This document shows, in pieces, positions 9,601 through 17,544 of a DNA stretch of 22,548 nt. Where the stretch lies: NCBI GenBank assembly GCA_019649035.1, contig BMAT01011409.1, positions 305,005-327,552 of the forward strand, read 5' to 3'. The notes beneath the pieces were generated by a model, which worked only from the letters and a program-made list of their open reading frames with translations, made no database searches and had not been told where the DNA came from. Every line of letters begins with the position of its first letter. Position 1 is the stretch's first letter. This DNA comes from Elysia marginata. Lineage: Eukaryota; Mollusca; Gastropoda; Plakobranchidae. The position numbers and the translations under genes are program-made.

Positions 9601-10476
9601 TAAGACAATAAGTGATTTTGTGATGATCTTTTACCGACTTTCCTTTGCCAGGTATTAATAAGTGTCCACAAGGTTCAACCTGTAAGAAATTCAGTGAAAT
9701 TTATGAAAACAGCTCAAGTTTGTTTTGTGAAAAGGTTTTTGGCTCCTTCAAGGTTTGTCTAATTTTTCACTTATTTATATGAAATTTGTCTTGCTTATAA
9801 AGTTCTCAGTAACAAGTTTGTCAAGCTAACATTATCTTGTTCAAGGCTGTACATATTTCTTTACTAGTATGACATTTCTTTCTTTTTTTAACAAAATGCA
9901 TGTACATTAAGTCCAAATAAGTAACACCTGGATATTTGAAATATTTGCTTAGTTTAAACTAAATTCAGATTACCAATTTTATCTTTCCTGTGTAATGTGT
10001 ACGTCAATTTTGGGATAAACACAAAGTTACATTTTGTTCCTGTTGGGTTCAAAGTATCTGGATTAGACCATATGATATTTAGGATTGGACATATATCTTT
10101 TTGAACTGTATTGTTTATAAATTTCACCATTCTTTTCTTTGTGCCTTAATCTTCTGTTCTCTGTCAAAACTGTTGTATGGTTGCTCTGTACACAACTAAG
10201 TTTGTAAAAAAAAAATGTACCCATTGCTCTTGTAAATGTTTCTCTTCTGTTCAGGTTGTAGATGACGTTGACAACTGTTTCCACTTATGGTTTGATGCAA
10301 AGTATCCCAACCCTAATGAAGCTGTGGCTAGACGAAGGGCTTCTGAAATCCTGAATGTCAAATATGAGCATGTGGAGGGTGCAAAGCTGACAGACCATAA
10401 CAAAGCTGTGAGTTCCTGTTCAGTGTGGGAATTGGGTTGGATGCTCTCCATGCTCCTCCTAGTTGCTGTTCTTTGA
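6462..10476 (+). CDS. FOLR: Folate receptor family protein, GPI-anchored (five coding exons)
   Basis: The coding sequence joins 6462-6623, 7815-8003, 8343-8478, 9652-9752 and 10255-10476: 810 nt, 269 residues, close to the roughly 257 of human FR-alpha. Residues 1-20 form a signal peptide (MRRFAFSLLLISFLIEAGFS). Sixteen cysteines (35, 56, 64, 65, 87, 94, 103, 107, 133, 137, 144, 150, 167, 173, 188, 204) match the family pattern, with motifs NICM..HHK, FDWNHCG, CSPNVGPW, RKERF.DVPLC, NFNWSSG.NKC and WFD..YPNPNEAVAR. Sequons lie at N159 (the family NW[ST] site) and N182. A small-residue stretch (AVSSCS, 247-252) and a hydrophobic tail (257-269) fit a GPI signal. Family members bind folates or related vitamins at the cell surface and deliver them by endocytosis; gamete-recognition and riboflavin-binding relatives exist. 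Family assignment is certain; ligand and orthology are not. The start at 6462 is chosen because it begins the signal peptide and has A at -3. Confidence 0.95.
6673..6830 (+). repeat. Dispersed repeat, copy B, in FOLR intron 1
   Basis: This is homologous over its length to 4255-4390, in the same orientation. It starts CAGGATTTTTTTT about 50 bases after the exon 1 donor. It contains ATCAGGA-AGA-TCCTGAT, a hairpin partly shared with copy A. The rest of intron 1 (to 7814) is plain AT-rich sequence, with a small hairpin GTCTCC-TAAT-GGAGAC near 7283. Confidence 0.7.
7815..8003 (+). CDS. FOLR: FOLR coding exon 2
   Basis: This exon encodes residues 55-117 and begins in phase 0 after the acceptor tattctag. 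It carries seven cysteines, the SCC pair, FDWNHCG and CSPNVGPW, all hallmark folate receptor blocks. D101 (in MDSC) and Y105 (in FYSC) align with the pterin-binding Asp and a nearby Tyr of human FR-alpha. L80 replaces the pocket Tyr of the human protein. The donor is GAG|GTTAGT at 8004, phase 0. Confidence 0.95.
8343..8478 (+). CDS. FOLR: FOLR coding exon 3, ending at a GC donor
   Basis: This exon encodes residues 118-162 plus the first base of Gly163. The acceptor is ttctttaag. It contains RKERF.DVPLC with R123 and R126 aligning with the two pterin-contacting arginines, four cysteines, and the segment EWAKNFNWSS that aligns with the human glutamate-tail loop. It ends at 8478 in phase 1, followed by GCAAGT instead of a GT donor. 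The nearest GT (8483) would put an in-frame stop two codons after the join. Confidence 0.93.
8856..9134 (+). mobile_element. tRNA-derived SINE with 12-bp target duplication (SINE-1)
   Basis: The body is 8868-9122 (255 bp), flanked by GTCGTCAATATC at 8856-8867 and 9123-9134. The head is tRNA-like: box A TAGCTCAGTTGG at 8878-8889 and box B GGATTCGAAAC at 8921-8931, as for RNA polymerase III promoters. The body carries blocks shared with the SINE at 21026 (see that entry). It lies in sense orientation within FOLR intron 3. The perfect target duplication suggests a fairly recent insertion. It is not a functional tRNA gene, since the stems do not pair. Confidence 0.92.
9232..9270 (-). repeat. Short antisense relative of the dispersed-repeat end
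   Basis: Read on the minus strand, this segment shares TGAATTGCACCA and GGGCCCTAA-like sequence with the 3' end of copy A and its flank (4380-4434). The match is short and gapped. Confidence 0.35.
9652..9752 (+). CDS. FOLR: FOLR coding exon 4
   Basis: This exon completes Gly163 and encodes residues 164-196, joining as SSG-INKCPQGSTC to match the conserved SGFNKC...C block. It carries C167, C173 and C188, a second sequon at N182 (NSS), and F192 and S194 near the positions of the human pocket Trp and Ser. The acceptor is tttgccag; the donor is AAG|GTTTGT at 9753, phase 0. Confidence 0.94.
10255..10476 (+). CDS. FOLR: FOLR coding exon 5 with GPI-attachment tail and stop
   Basis: This exon encodes residues 197-269 and the TGA stop at 10474-10476, after the acceptor ttctgttcag. 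It contains the last family cysteine (C204), WFD and NPNEAVAR, then a charged linker of about 27 residues that is longer than in human FR-alpha. The end is AVSSCS and a hydrophobic run with no cytoplasmic tail, typical of a GPI signal. C251 is an extra cysteine at or beyond the likely cleavage site, so it may be absent from the mature protein. Confidence 0.94.
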   Translation, partial: VVDDVDNCFHLWFDAKYPNPNEAVARRRASEILNVKYEHVEGAKLTDHNKAVSSCSVWELGWMLSMLLLVAVL

Positions 10477-10910
10477 GGGCTAACTTAACCTCAATTATCT
10501 GTTTTGAGCAAGTAAGGACCTGGAAAAATAGACCAAAGGCCCCAAAAAGGGACAGAGACCTTCAAAGTAAAGGTATCTTGATCTGATTCCAAACTAGGAA
10601 AGAGGAAAGTACTTTGTTTGATGTGAGGAACTTCCAACAGTTACTTTTGTATTGAAACAATGCTGTCTTTTTTTATAATTTATAAATATGCGATGCAAAA
10701 AAAGAGTAAAAAACTGGTAAAAACAAAATTGCTTTGCAACATACTAAATTTGATCTCACAGCAGTGGTAAGCTTTTACATACCATGCATTTTGGTTGTTT
10801 TGACTTCTTCAAAGTTTAATGCATGCGGTGATGTGACTGGTTCTGATTTTTTATTCTTTTGCTTTGATATTTTTTGTTCCATGAATAAAACTTCTTGAAT
10901 GGTAGCATAT
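10477..10910 (+). other. Probable FOLR 3' UTR with polyadenylation signal
   Basis: The first AATAAA after the stop is at 10884-10889, giving a 3' UTR of about 430 bases. Other AATAAA hexamers occur downstream (for example near 11999 and 12066), so longer isoforms are possible. No coding potential is visible here. Confidence 0.4.
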
Positions 10911-12220
10911 ACTTGCAAGAGAAAGATTTATTTGAAACTGTTTAATTCAATTGTGAAAAATGTGATTTCATTTTTAGACATATTTACATATGCACAGTAT
11001 TGATTTGCATTGTTGATTTTACATGAAAAAGATGTAATTGTATTGAAATTCCTGCAACTGCAAGGATCGTTTTGGTTTCACATTTATGGTAATTTATAGA
11101 AAAAACGCATTGTTTGGTTGTCCCAATATTTTGGTTTCTCCAATTAAATTGTAAAGATACTTCGCAGTACTTTAATCGTATAAAAAGGAAAAAATACAAC
11201 TTAATTTTAAAAATACCCACATTTTTGTATTCTAATCTAAAACAGTGGGAAAAAAAGGTCAAAATGGTGTGGTTGCTTCTGCAACTGAGTTGTGATCAAA
11301 ATCTGTTCATTACCTAATGTTTCTTCAAGTTCATCTTTTTTTTTTTTTTTGCAATTATTCTGCTAACATAGATTGTATGTTACAATGTATTCTTAAAATC
11401 CTCAAACGGCTTGTTGCAACTCATACACTTACATTCCCTTATCTCCTCTCTTTTCACTGGTATACAAAACAACATAATGTGTGCTGATCACAGAGTGTCA
11501 AATGTAAATATTGTTTGCAGGTAGCCTAGAGCTTTTGTTTGGTAGTTGCAAAGTTTACATATAAGGTTTGTGCTTGTTATATGGTACTGAAAATAATAAT
11601 TGTTTCAATTTTTGTAGTGCTTACATTTCTTCTATTACCGCTATCTTATTTCAAAATTGTATTTTTTTTTTGCCTTTACAAGCAAACTGGTTTGAAAAAT
11701 GATATTTTGCCCCTGATTGCACTTGTTAAAAACTTTTAATGTAACCTTTTGTATCACAGAGTTTCATGTATTGTTTTTCAACTTTTGTATTAAATGCTTG
11801 TTCTTTATTTTTCTCTTTTCACCTTTTGGATAGAATCTCCTTTTTTCTCATGACTAATTACTCATTAAATGCTCAGTTTACATTTTTTTTTTCTTTTAAT
11901 TTAAAAATCTCTTATTGATTGTATGAAGGACATTATATTTTACCATTCTTTCTTTTTTCTTGTTGATGCCCGTTTCCTATCTCTTTTATATATTCTGTAA
12001 TAAAAAAAATATGAATCTCTGATTTTCATTCCAGAACAAAAACAAAATCTATGATAACGTTTTAAAAAATAAATGGAAAGTCATATTCTTTTGTTGTATG
12101 ATACCTAATGACTTTGTGAAGAATCAATGCATATGTAGAGTAAAGTGAACAAAGTCAAAGCTAAAACAATGTGCTTCTCTAAATTATAGATCTATTAATC
12201 TAACTTTGTAGATTTAAATA
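10911..12220. other. T-rich sequence downstream of FOLR, no gene recognised
   Basis: Long T runs (for example 11336-11350, 11883-11891) and further polyadenylation-like hexamers occur, consistent with an extended 3' UTR or intergenic DNA. Short open frames here are low-complexity and overlap on both strands. Confidence 0.5.
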
Positions 12221-13001
12221 CAGTCAAACCTGTCAAAGACGACTATTGAAGATCAATGACAACGGGGGTCGTTTTTTGCAGAATGCTTGTAAATTTGTAA
12301 AAGTCCATTTCTTTTTGTTCCTATTTGATTAATTTAAGCAATGTTGACAGTTAGTTAAATCATATCTTTTCAAAATAGCAGCATTTATGCCTCTTTTCAT
12401 ATCTGAAAATTTCTAACCCAAGCTGTGGTTATCAAGATCAATCGAGTCTGTAATGCTGCCTATGTTGACAGAATTAATAGAATGATGTCCACTTGTCTAT
12501 AATTGTCTTTTACCACTGCTACCTAATTCTACGCTCTAATCTATATTGCTACTGAACCTAAACCTTATATAGTGGGACCACAGGTAAACAATGAAGAGCG
12601 ATGGGGGGAGGGGCACACTTTTGCCCCACCTTGTCACTATTTTGTCACACGAGTATCAGTTTTACTGTGGCTGTACTTTGGCCATTTTGTTTGCAGGTAT
12701 ATATCACAGGTAAACAAATATTATAAGCTTCGAGTAAGGAGGTGTGCGGAACAGATAGGGAGGGGCAGGTCGGAGCTCTGGTCTGGTCAACTAATTGGTT
12801 CTTGTCCGGTCAAGAGTGCTCGCCTTGGAGAGTTTTTCTTAAAATGATTAAAGGACAATGCCATTTGAAAAAGCTGCCTGCAGTTGCTCTGGGAAGGTGA
12901 TCGTTATGCAGAGAATAAAAATATAGATAAAATGCAAAGGAGTAAAAAAGACCCTCAAAAGTGGTCGTCAATTAAGGTAGTTGGCTAGGCAGGTTTGACT
13001 G
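12221..13001. mobile_element. 781-bp non-autonomous element with CAGTCAAACCTG terminal inverted repeats
   Basis: CAGTCAAACCTG at 12221-12232 is exactly complementary to CAGGTTTGACTG at 12990-13001. Inside, GACGAC and GGGGGTCGTTTTTT near the left end echo GACGACCAC and GGTCTTTTTT on the opposite strand near the right end. The left flank is TA and the right flank TT, close to but not exactly the TA duplication expected of Tc1/mariner or pogo-type elements. No transposase frame is present; the open frame 12572-12847 has no recognised domain. Superfamily is inferred from the termini only. Confidence 0.65.
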
Positions 13002-13567
13002 TTATGTATAATGTTCCAGATTGTTGAGAGCTAGAGCCATTGCAATAGTTATTTTTGCATTTTTCTAATAGTTATTTTAGCATTTTTCTTAAGCTAGGAA
13101 TATTTTCATTTTTTGTTTTACATTTTTTAAATCTCATTTTGCCATGCAGATGTATGTGATAATGGTCAAGTTTTATTCAAACTTTGAAATGATTATTCTT
13201 CCCTGTGACTGCCTAATATTTCAATATTCTCTCCTGCATCCTTGTTATTGTGAAATGAGTGCCATTGTCTTTTCTACAGCTTTCTTGTCGTTGCCTAATA
13301 ATTATGTTCAATCGTTGTTTATGCCCTCTACAAAATTGTCAGTTTCATGTTTGAATAGAAAAGTACAGCCTTAGAAGCTCAAATTCATTAAAATTGTCAT
13401 CTTTTATGTTTTTTGATTTTTGTTTTTTTGCTGCTCTTCTTTCATAATGTTGTTGCCCCACCTCCTTTGCATTTTACGTTTTCAAACTAAGGGGCGAGGA
13501 AATCAAGCAAAAGCAGCCGCAGAGTAGTTAGCCTTCTTTTGTTTTCTAAGATTTTTTATACTCCTGC
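13002..13567. other. T-rich sequence, no gene recognised
   Basis: The phrase ATAGTTATTTT.GCATTTTTCT is repeated in tandem near 13046 and 13070. The plus-strand frame 13144-13374 has no signal or domain. Nothing else is supported. Confidence 0.5.
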
Positions 13568-14049
13568 CTGTTAGGCAAACTTTGTCAAGAAAAGCAAATC
13601 AAATGGAAATCGAAGCACTTTCATATCATTTGCTTCAAACCTTGTTGACATGATTCATTTTGTTACATGGTATGGTATTAACCCCTTTACTGCCAGGCCC
13701 GAGTCTCACTCGGGGTAGGCAATTCTTGTTTATTTAGTCTTATGAACGGTCAGAGAGATATAGCTGTAACAAACTTGTCGACATAGTAAACCAAACACAT
13801 CATTTCCTTTGTTAAAAAGCAGATTTGCAATTTTTTTTCAGTTTTACTATTTTTAACAATTTTTTTTAATGGTCAAGGCAGAACCTACTTGGCAGTGAAG
13901 GGGTTAAATACACTGGGCATTCTGTTAGGCAAACTTTGTCAAGACATAGCAATTCAAATGAAATCGAAGCACTTTCATATCATGTGCTTCAAACCTTGTT
14001 GACATGAGTTATTTTGTTACATAGTATGGTAATAAATACACTGGGCATT
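13568..14049. repeat. 128-bp tandem duplication, first copy interrupted by a MITE
   Basis: Unit 2 is 13922-14049, 128 bp. Unit 1 is 13568-13681 plus 13908-13921, also exactly 128 bp once the MITE and one TTAA are removed. Both begin CTGTTAGGCAAACTTTGTCA and end ATACACTGGGCATT. Both contain the hairpin-like GAAGCAC...TGCTTC. The units differ by scattered substitutions and compensating small indels. Confidence 0.9.
13682..13903. mobile_element. 222-bp piggyBac-like MITE with TTAA target duplication
   Basis: Terminal inverted repeats CCCCTTTACTGCCA (13682-13695) and TGGCAGTGAAGGGG (13890-13903) pair at 13 of 14 positions. TTAA flanks it at 13678-13681 and 13904-13907. TTAA duplication and C-rich termini starting CCC are hallmarks of the piggyBac superfamily. 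A subterminal hairpin CCCGAG-TCTCA-CTCGGG is at 13698-13714. There is no coding capacity, so it would need a transposase in trans. Confidence 0.88.
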
Positions 14050-14739
14050 AAACCCCTTGTGTTCTTTTTAACATATGTTTTAGGTTTAACATGATTTTTA
14101 TATTGTGAGATCAGTGTAATCTGTCTGAGTTTTGGAAAGCTGAAATATAATTTTTGGAGTGTTGAGAAAGTTCCGTCGTGGCACCAAGAAATGAAGAAAA
14201 ATTAAGGTGTTTCAAAAGTATAAAAGGGACAAACCATCAAATCTAAAGAGAGTGGCATGTGTTTTCATATAGCATTGTGAAACCTTGTTTTTTTCTGTCA
14301 TCTCTTACATATAAAATGTGATAACAGTTTTTGCCACATACCTTCCTTCTATATTGTTAAATTTAGTTTGTTGTACAATGGTGGTGATTGTATTTTTTAA
14401 ACTTGAATCTTGTCCCATTGTGCTGGAACCTACTGCTGTTTTGGATAATGTTTGTTGCTCTGCCGCCTGCCACATGGATCTGTTTTTATTAAAGATGTAA
14501 ATTTAGATTGTATTAAAAATGTTTATCTATGCAGTTTTGAGTAGCTTCAAGGTCCCCTTTTGGTAAAAAAAAAAAAAAAAAAGTTGAGTCTTCTTTTTGT
14601 TTAGGATGTTTATCTTTTTTCCAGAAGCACTTATTAACTTGAAAGTCTCCATCCTTATTTACTGTCTACCAGTTGGCGCTGGAAAGCATGGCTGCCAGAA
14701 AATTAAAGTTTGTTGTTAAAAACGCTGATCCCTGGTGAT
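14050..14739. other. AT-rich sequence, no gene recognised
   Basis: This holds a poly-A run at about 14565-14582 and a short plus-strand open frame at 14318-14500 with no domain. Nothing else is supported. Confidence 0.5.
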
Positions 14740-14935
14740 TGATAGTTCTGTCGTTAACACAGTTTAGCCCTACCCTAGAGGTTGCGGGTTAAATCTCCTG
14801 TCTCACAAATTTTCATTTGCTCCCCTGTGACCCCACAAGCGCTTGTTCAGCAGCTTGGTTTCTTTAGACTTAACAAAAGTCAAGACGACGAGTAAAGCAA
14901 TGGCAAACTGCCTCACTGCACCAAGGATAATTAAA
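14740..14935 (+). repeat. Possible degenerate tRNA-derived SINE
   Basis: GAGGTTGCGGGTTAAATCTCC resembles a tRNA T-arm with a decayed box B at 14787-14797. The following block, including GCAATGGCAAACTGCCTCAC, is GC-richer than its surroundings. No clear box A or target duplication was found. Confidence 0.35.
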
Positions 14936-16350
14936 ACATTTACATGTATCTTCATTCTCCTACAGGATTTTTTAATGTAGGACTAAATTTATATTTTACT
15001 TCGCTAAAGTCTCTGTATTGTTGTGTAGGATTCTGTTTACCAACTGCAAATGTTATGTTTTAAATTTGTGGTCTGACTTGTTTTAATGACGGTCGCACTT
15101 ATCATAATGCTGTTATTCTAGATAATAATGCATGTTATTTAGCTGCAGTGGTCTTGAAGCAGTATATCTAGATTTTGTACATTTAGACACATGCATCTAG
15201 CAACTTCCTGTCCTGCCTTTTGTTTATGGAGATATTTGTCATATTTTTTTAAGGGTTTCACAAAAGTTCTTGGATTAGAGATGGATGCGCTTTATGTTTA
15301 TTTAAAGTTATAATTTGGGTATGAAACATGCAAATATGAGGGGATTTTTTTCTTCGTATCAAAACATTTAGTCACCCTTAATGTGTTCATGTTTCAAATT
15401 TTTAAAAGTCGATGTAATTTAATGATGACTTGATGATTAACCATTTGATCACCTATTTCAATTCAATGTTAAGTGACACAAAATCTTGAAATTGTGCAGG
15501 AAAGTAAAATTGGATTTGTGTGCATCTGAATTTTTTATTTATCCGTTACTTCGAGTGATAATTAGTTTCCTTTCTTGATCATGAACTTCTTTTTTTTGTC
15601 ACAAATGATTCAATTTAAACTCATTCCCCTGAAGGTTAGAGTACCCAAACTGACAGGAGATATCTGAGGTTTGTGGTCTATGGAAATAGTGAAAGAAAGA
15701 AAAAATTCAAATATTTGTCTTGCACTGTTTCAGTCAGTCTAAATGAGACATGTTCACATTTCAAGGCTATTTTCAACATCACTTTTTTAACGTTCAAAGC
15801 ATTAAAATTTGCATGAAGTTATCAAGCTGTGTGGAAAAATATGAAAATTTCTGCTCATTACAAAATTAAGGTAATGAAGGAATAAATCTATTTTCATAAA
15901 GTATTTCTCAAGAAGAAATCCCAACATACGACTTGTTGGCACTGGTTGTGAAACATTCTATATCTAAATGTTTTAAAAGGTTCATTTGTCACAACTGCCT
16001 AACTAGCTGTTCCACCTGTGTATAATCAGCTCAAAGCAGGCGGTACTTGTCATATTATGACAGGAATTTTTCATGCACCATGCTTGAATAATTTTTTGTG
16101 TGTGTTTTAACAAAGTTAACACGTTCACTGTCTGACCAGAAGACTCAACTCTCTGAGCCCCAGCCCCTGAGCCAGGTATACCCCCCACCTGTTATAATCC
16201 ATGCAAAGGAAAGTGAAAGCCCTTTTTAAAAGGTCAAGGAAGCTCCTATGATATATTTTTAAATCTTTACTTTGAGCTGCAATGACAAGGAAAGCCCATA
16301 ATGGTTTACTGATCTTACGGTATTTGCAAAAGTATGGTGTACCTAAATAT
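14936..16350. other. AT-rich sequence, no gene recognised
   Basis: The only structure noted is a direct repeat of CCACCTGT..TATAATC near 16013 and 16187 bracketing about 160 bases, and a small hairpin TGTCAT-ATT-ATGACA near 16049. The minus-strand frame 16003-16188 lies within it and has no domain. Confidence 0.45.
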
Positions 16351-16560
16351 CAGGGATGCCATATTTCAGTTAATTTCCCTTTTTTTTAGTCTAGGTAACT
16401 GAATGAACACACAAATTTGAACAAGATTGATCTATGAAAAACTGCATTTCACTGCCCCTGAATGATACTTCTTGTATATTTTGATATACGCAAAAGCATG
16501 TTGCCAGGATTTTCAGGGTTTTTTTTTTTTTTTTTTCAGAAAATTTGAGTGGCATCCCTG
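16351..16560. mobile_element. 210-bp MITE-like element, CAGGGATGCCA termini
   Basis: CAGGGATGCCA at 16351-16361 is exactly complementary to TGGCATCCCTG at 16550-16560. Internal sequence is AT-rich with a long T run near 16519-16536. No target duplication is evident. The termini share CAGGGATGC with the element at 17243, suggesting one transposase family; CAGGG-type ends occur in hAT elements, but that assignment is tentative. Confidence 0.65.
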
Positions 16561-16902
16561 AAAAGTAGATATAGACCGGAATACCTGTCTTACAAGTTAC
16601 AGGCTCAAAGGATTAAGGTCTAGTGCCGCCTCTCACTCTGTTTATAATCACTGTAAGGACGAGCATAGTGTTTGCCAAATTTAGTTTTGTTGTGGTTGTG
16701 AACAAAGAGAACCCTTTAAAGGGCGATAATTCTAACAAACTCAATTTGCACATCTTTTATATTAAAAGGCGTTCGTTTGGACTCCAATCACTATCTCCTC
16801 TGTAACCACAGAACCGGTTTAGATGTGGTTTTCACTGAAGTTCATGAAAAAAATTACTCTGTGTTTTGGTTTGATGTAGGCTCATGGACATTTCCCTCAA
16901 CT

Positions 16903-17038
16903 ATGAGAACTCTTGGCCTAAAGTTATTTGGTTCGTAATCCTCGTCGGTTACTCTTTTCATTTCTACCGCAATTATGAGAACTCTCAGTTTAAATTTATT
17001 TGTTTCGTAATCCTCACGGGTTACTCTTTTCATTTCTA
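16903..17038. repeat. Two-copy tandem repeat, 72-bp period
   Basis: 16903-16966 and 16975-17038 align without gaps over 64 bases. Both start ATGAGAACTCT, both contain TTCGTAATCCTC and both end GGTTACTCTTTTCATTTCTA. Differences are concentrated in the middle. Confidence 0.85.
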
Positions 17039-17242
17039 GTTTAGAATCTTCATCTTCTAGACCTAGAAATCACAAAAGCCAGCAATCACTCGCCGTTACA
17101 CTCATCTTTCCTCATTAAAGCGCCGAAAAGAAGTAAAGCGCTGTCGTCTCACTGCTTAGTCAAAACGCTGAGGCAGATGATCGCAGAATGATCTAGGTCA
17201 AGGTTTGTGGCCTTATTAACTGTGGTGGAGGAGCCCATAACT

Positions 17243-17538
17243 CAGGGATGCAAGTTTTCCGATTTTTGCAGGAACTCCGATTTTTTAGCAGTTTTCTTTA
17301 GCTAAAAAAGCAGGAAAACTTTAAAAAATCCTGAATTAAATGTTAAAGAAAACATCCAAAATAATTAGGAGTCATAGAAAATCAAACACTTCTTTTTAGT
17401 TGTATAGCTGTGTAGGCACTTGTAGAGAGTTGTATCTATCTCTTTAAATTAGTCCATCCAAAGTTCTATGACAGTATAAAAGAACTTACAAAGTGTAAAA
17501 TTTTCCTGCTTTTTAAGCATGAGTCACTTGCATCCCTG
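17243..17538. mobile_element. 296-bp MITE-like element, CAGGGATGCAAGT termini, 6-bp flank duplication
   Basis: CAGGGATGCAAGT at 17243-17255 is exactly complementary to ACTTGCATCCCTG at 17526-17538. ATAACT flanks both sides (17237-17242 and 17539-17544). A second internal inverted pair, AAAAAGCAGGAAAA near 17305 and TTTTCCTGCTTTTT near 17502, lets most of the element fold back. There is no coding capacity. The duplication is shorter than the 8 bp usual for hAT. Confidence 0.78.
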
Positions 17539-17544
17539 ATAACT

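Larger units (their letters stand above)
8479..9651 (+). other. GC-AG intron 3 of FOLR
   Basis: The intron begins GCAAGT after exon bases CAG and ends CTTTGCCAG. Translation across the junction restores the conserved SSG-INKC block in frame. GC-AG introns are a known minor class spliced by the U2 machinery, and a near-perfect match to U1 elsewhere in the donor is typical, as seen here. It holds a SINE (8868-9122), an (AT) run near 9449 and a short antisense relative of the 4255/6673 dispersed repeat. Confidence 0.85.

Noticed and set aside
12572..12847. 91-codon open frame inside the 781-bp element as a transposase remnant
   Set aside because: No DDE-type motif, DNA-binding domain or similarity that I can recognise.
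16013..16202. Direct repeat CCACCTGT..TATAATC as a target duplication
   Set aside because: The copies differ by a 2-base gap and the enclosed sequence has no head, tail or terminal repeats.
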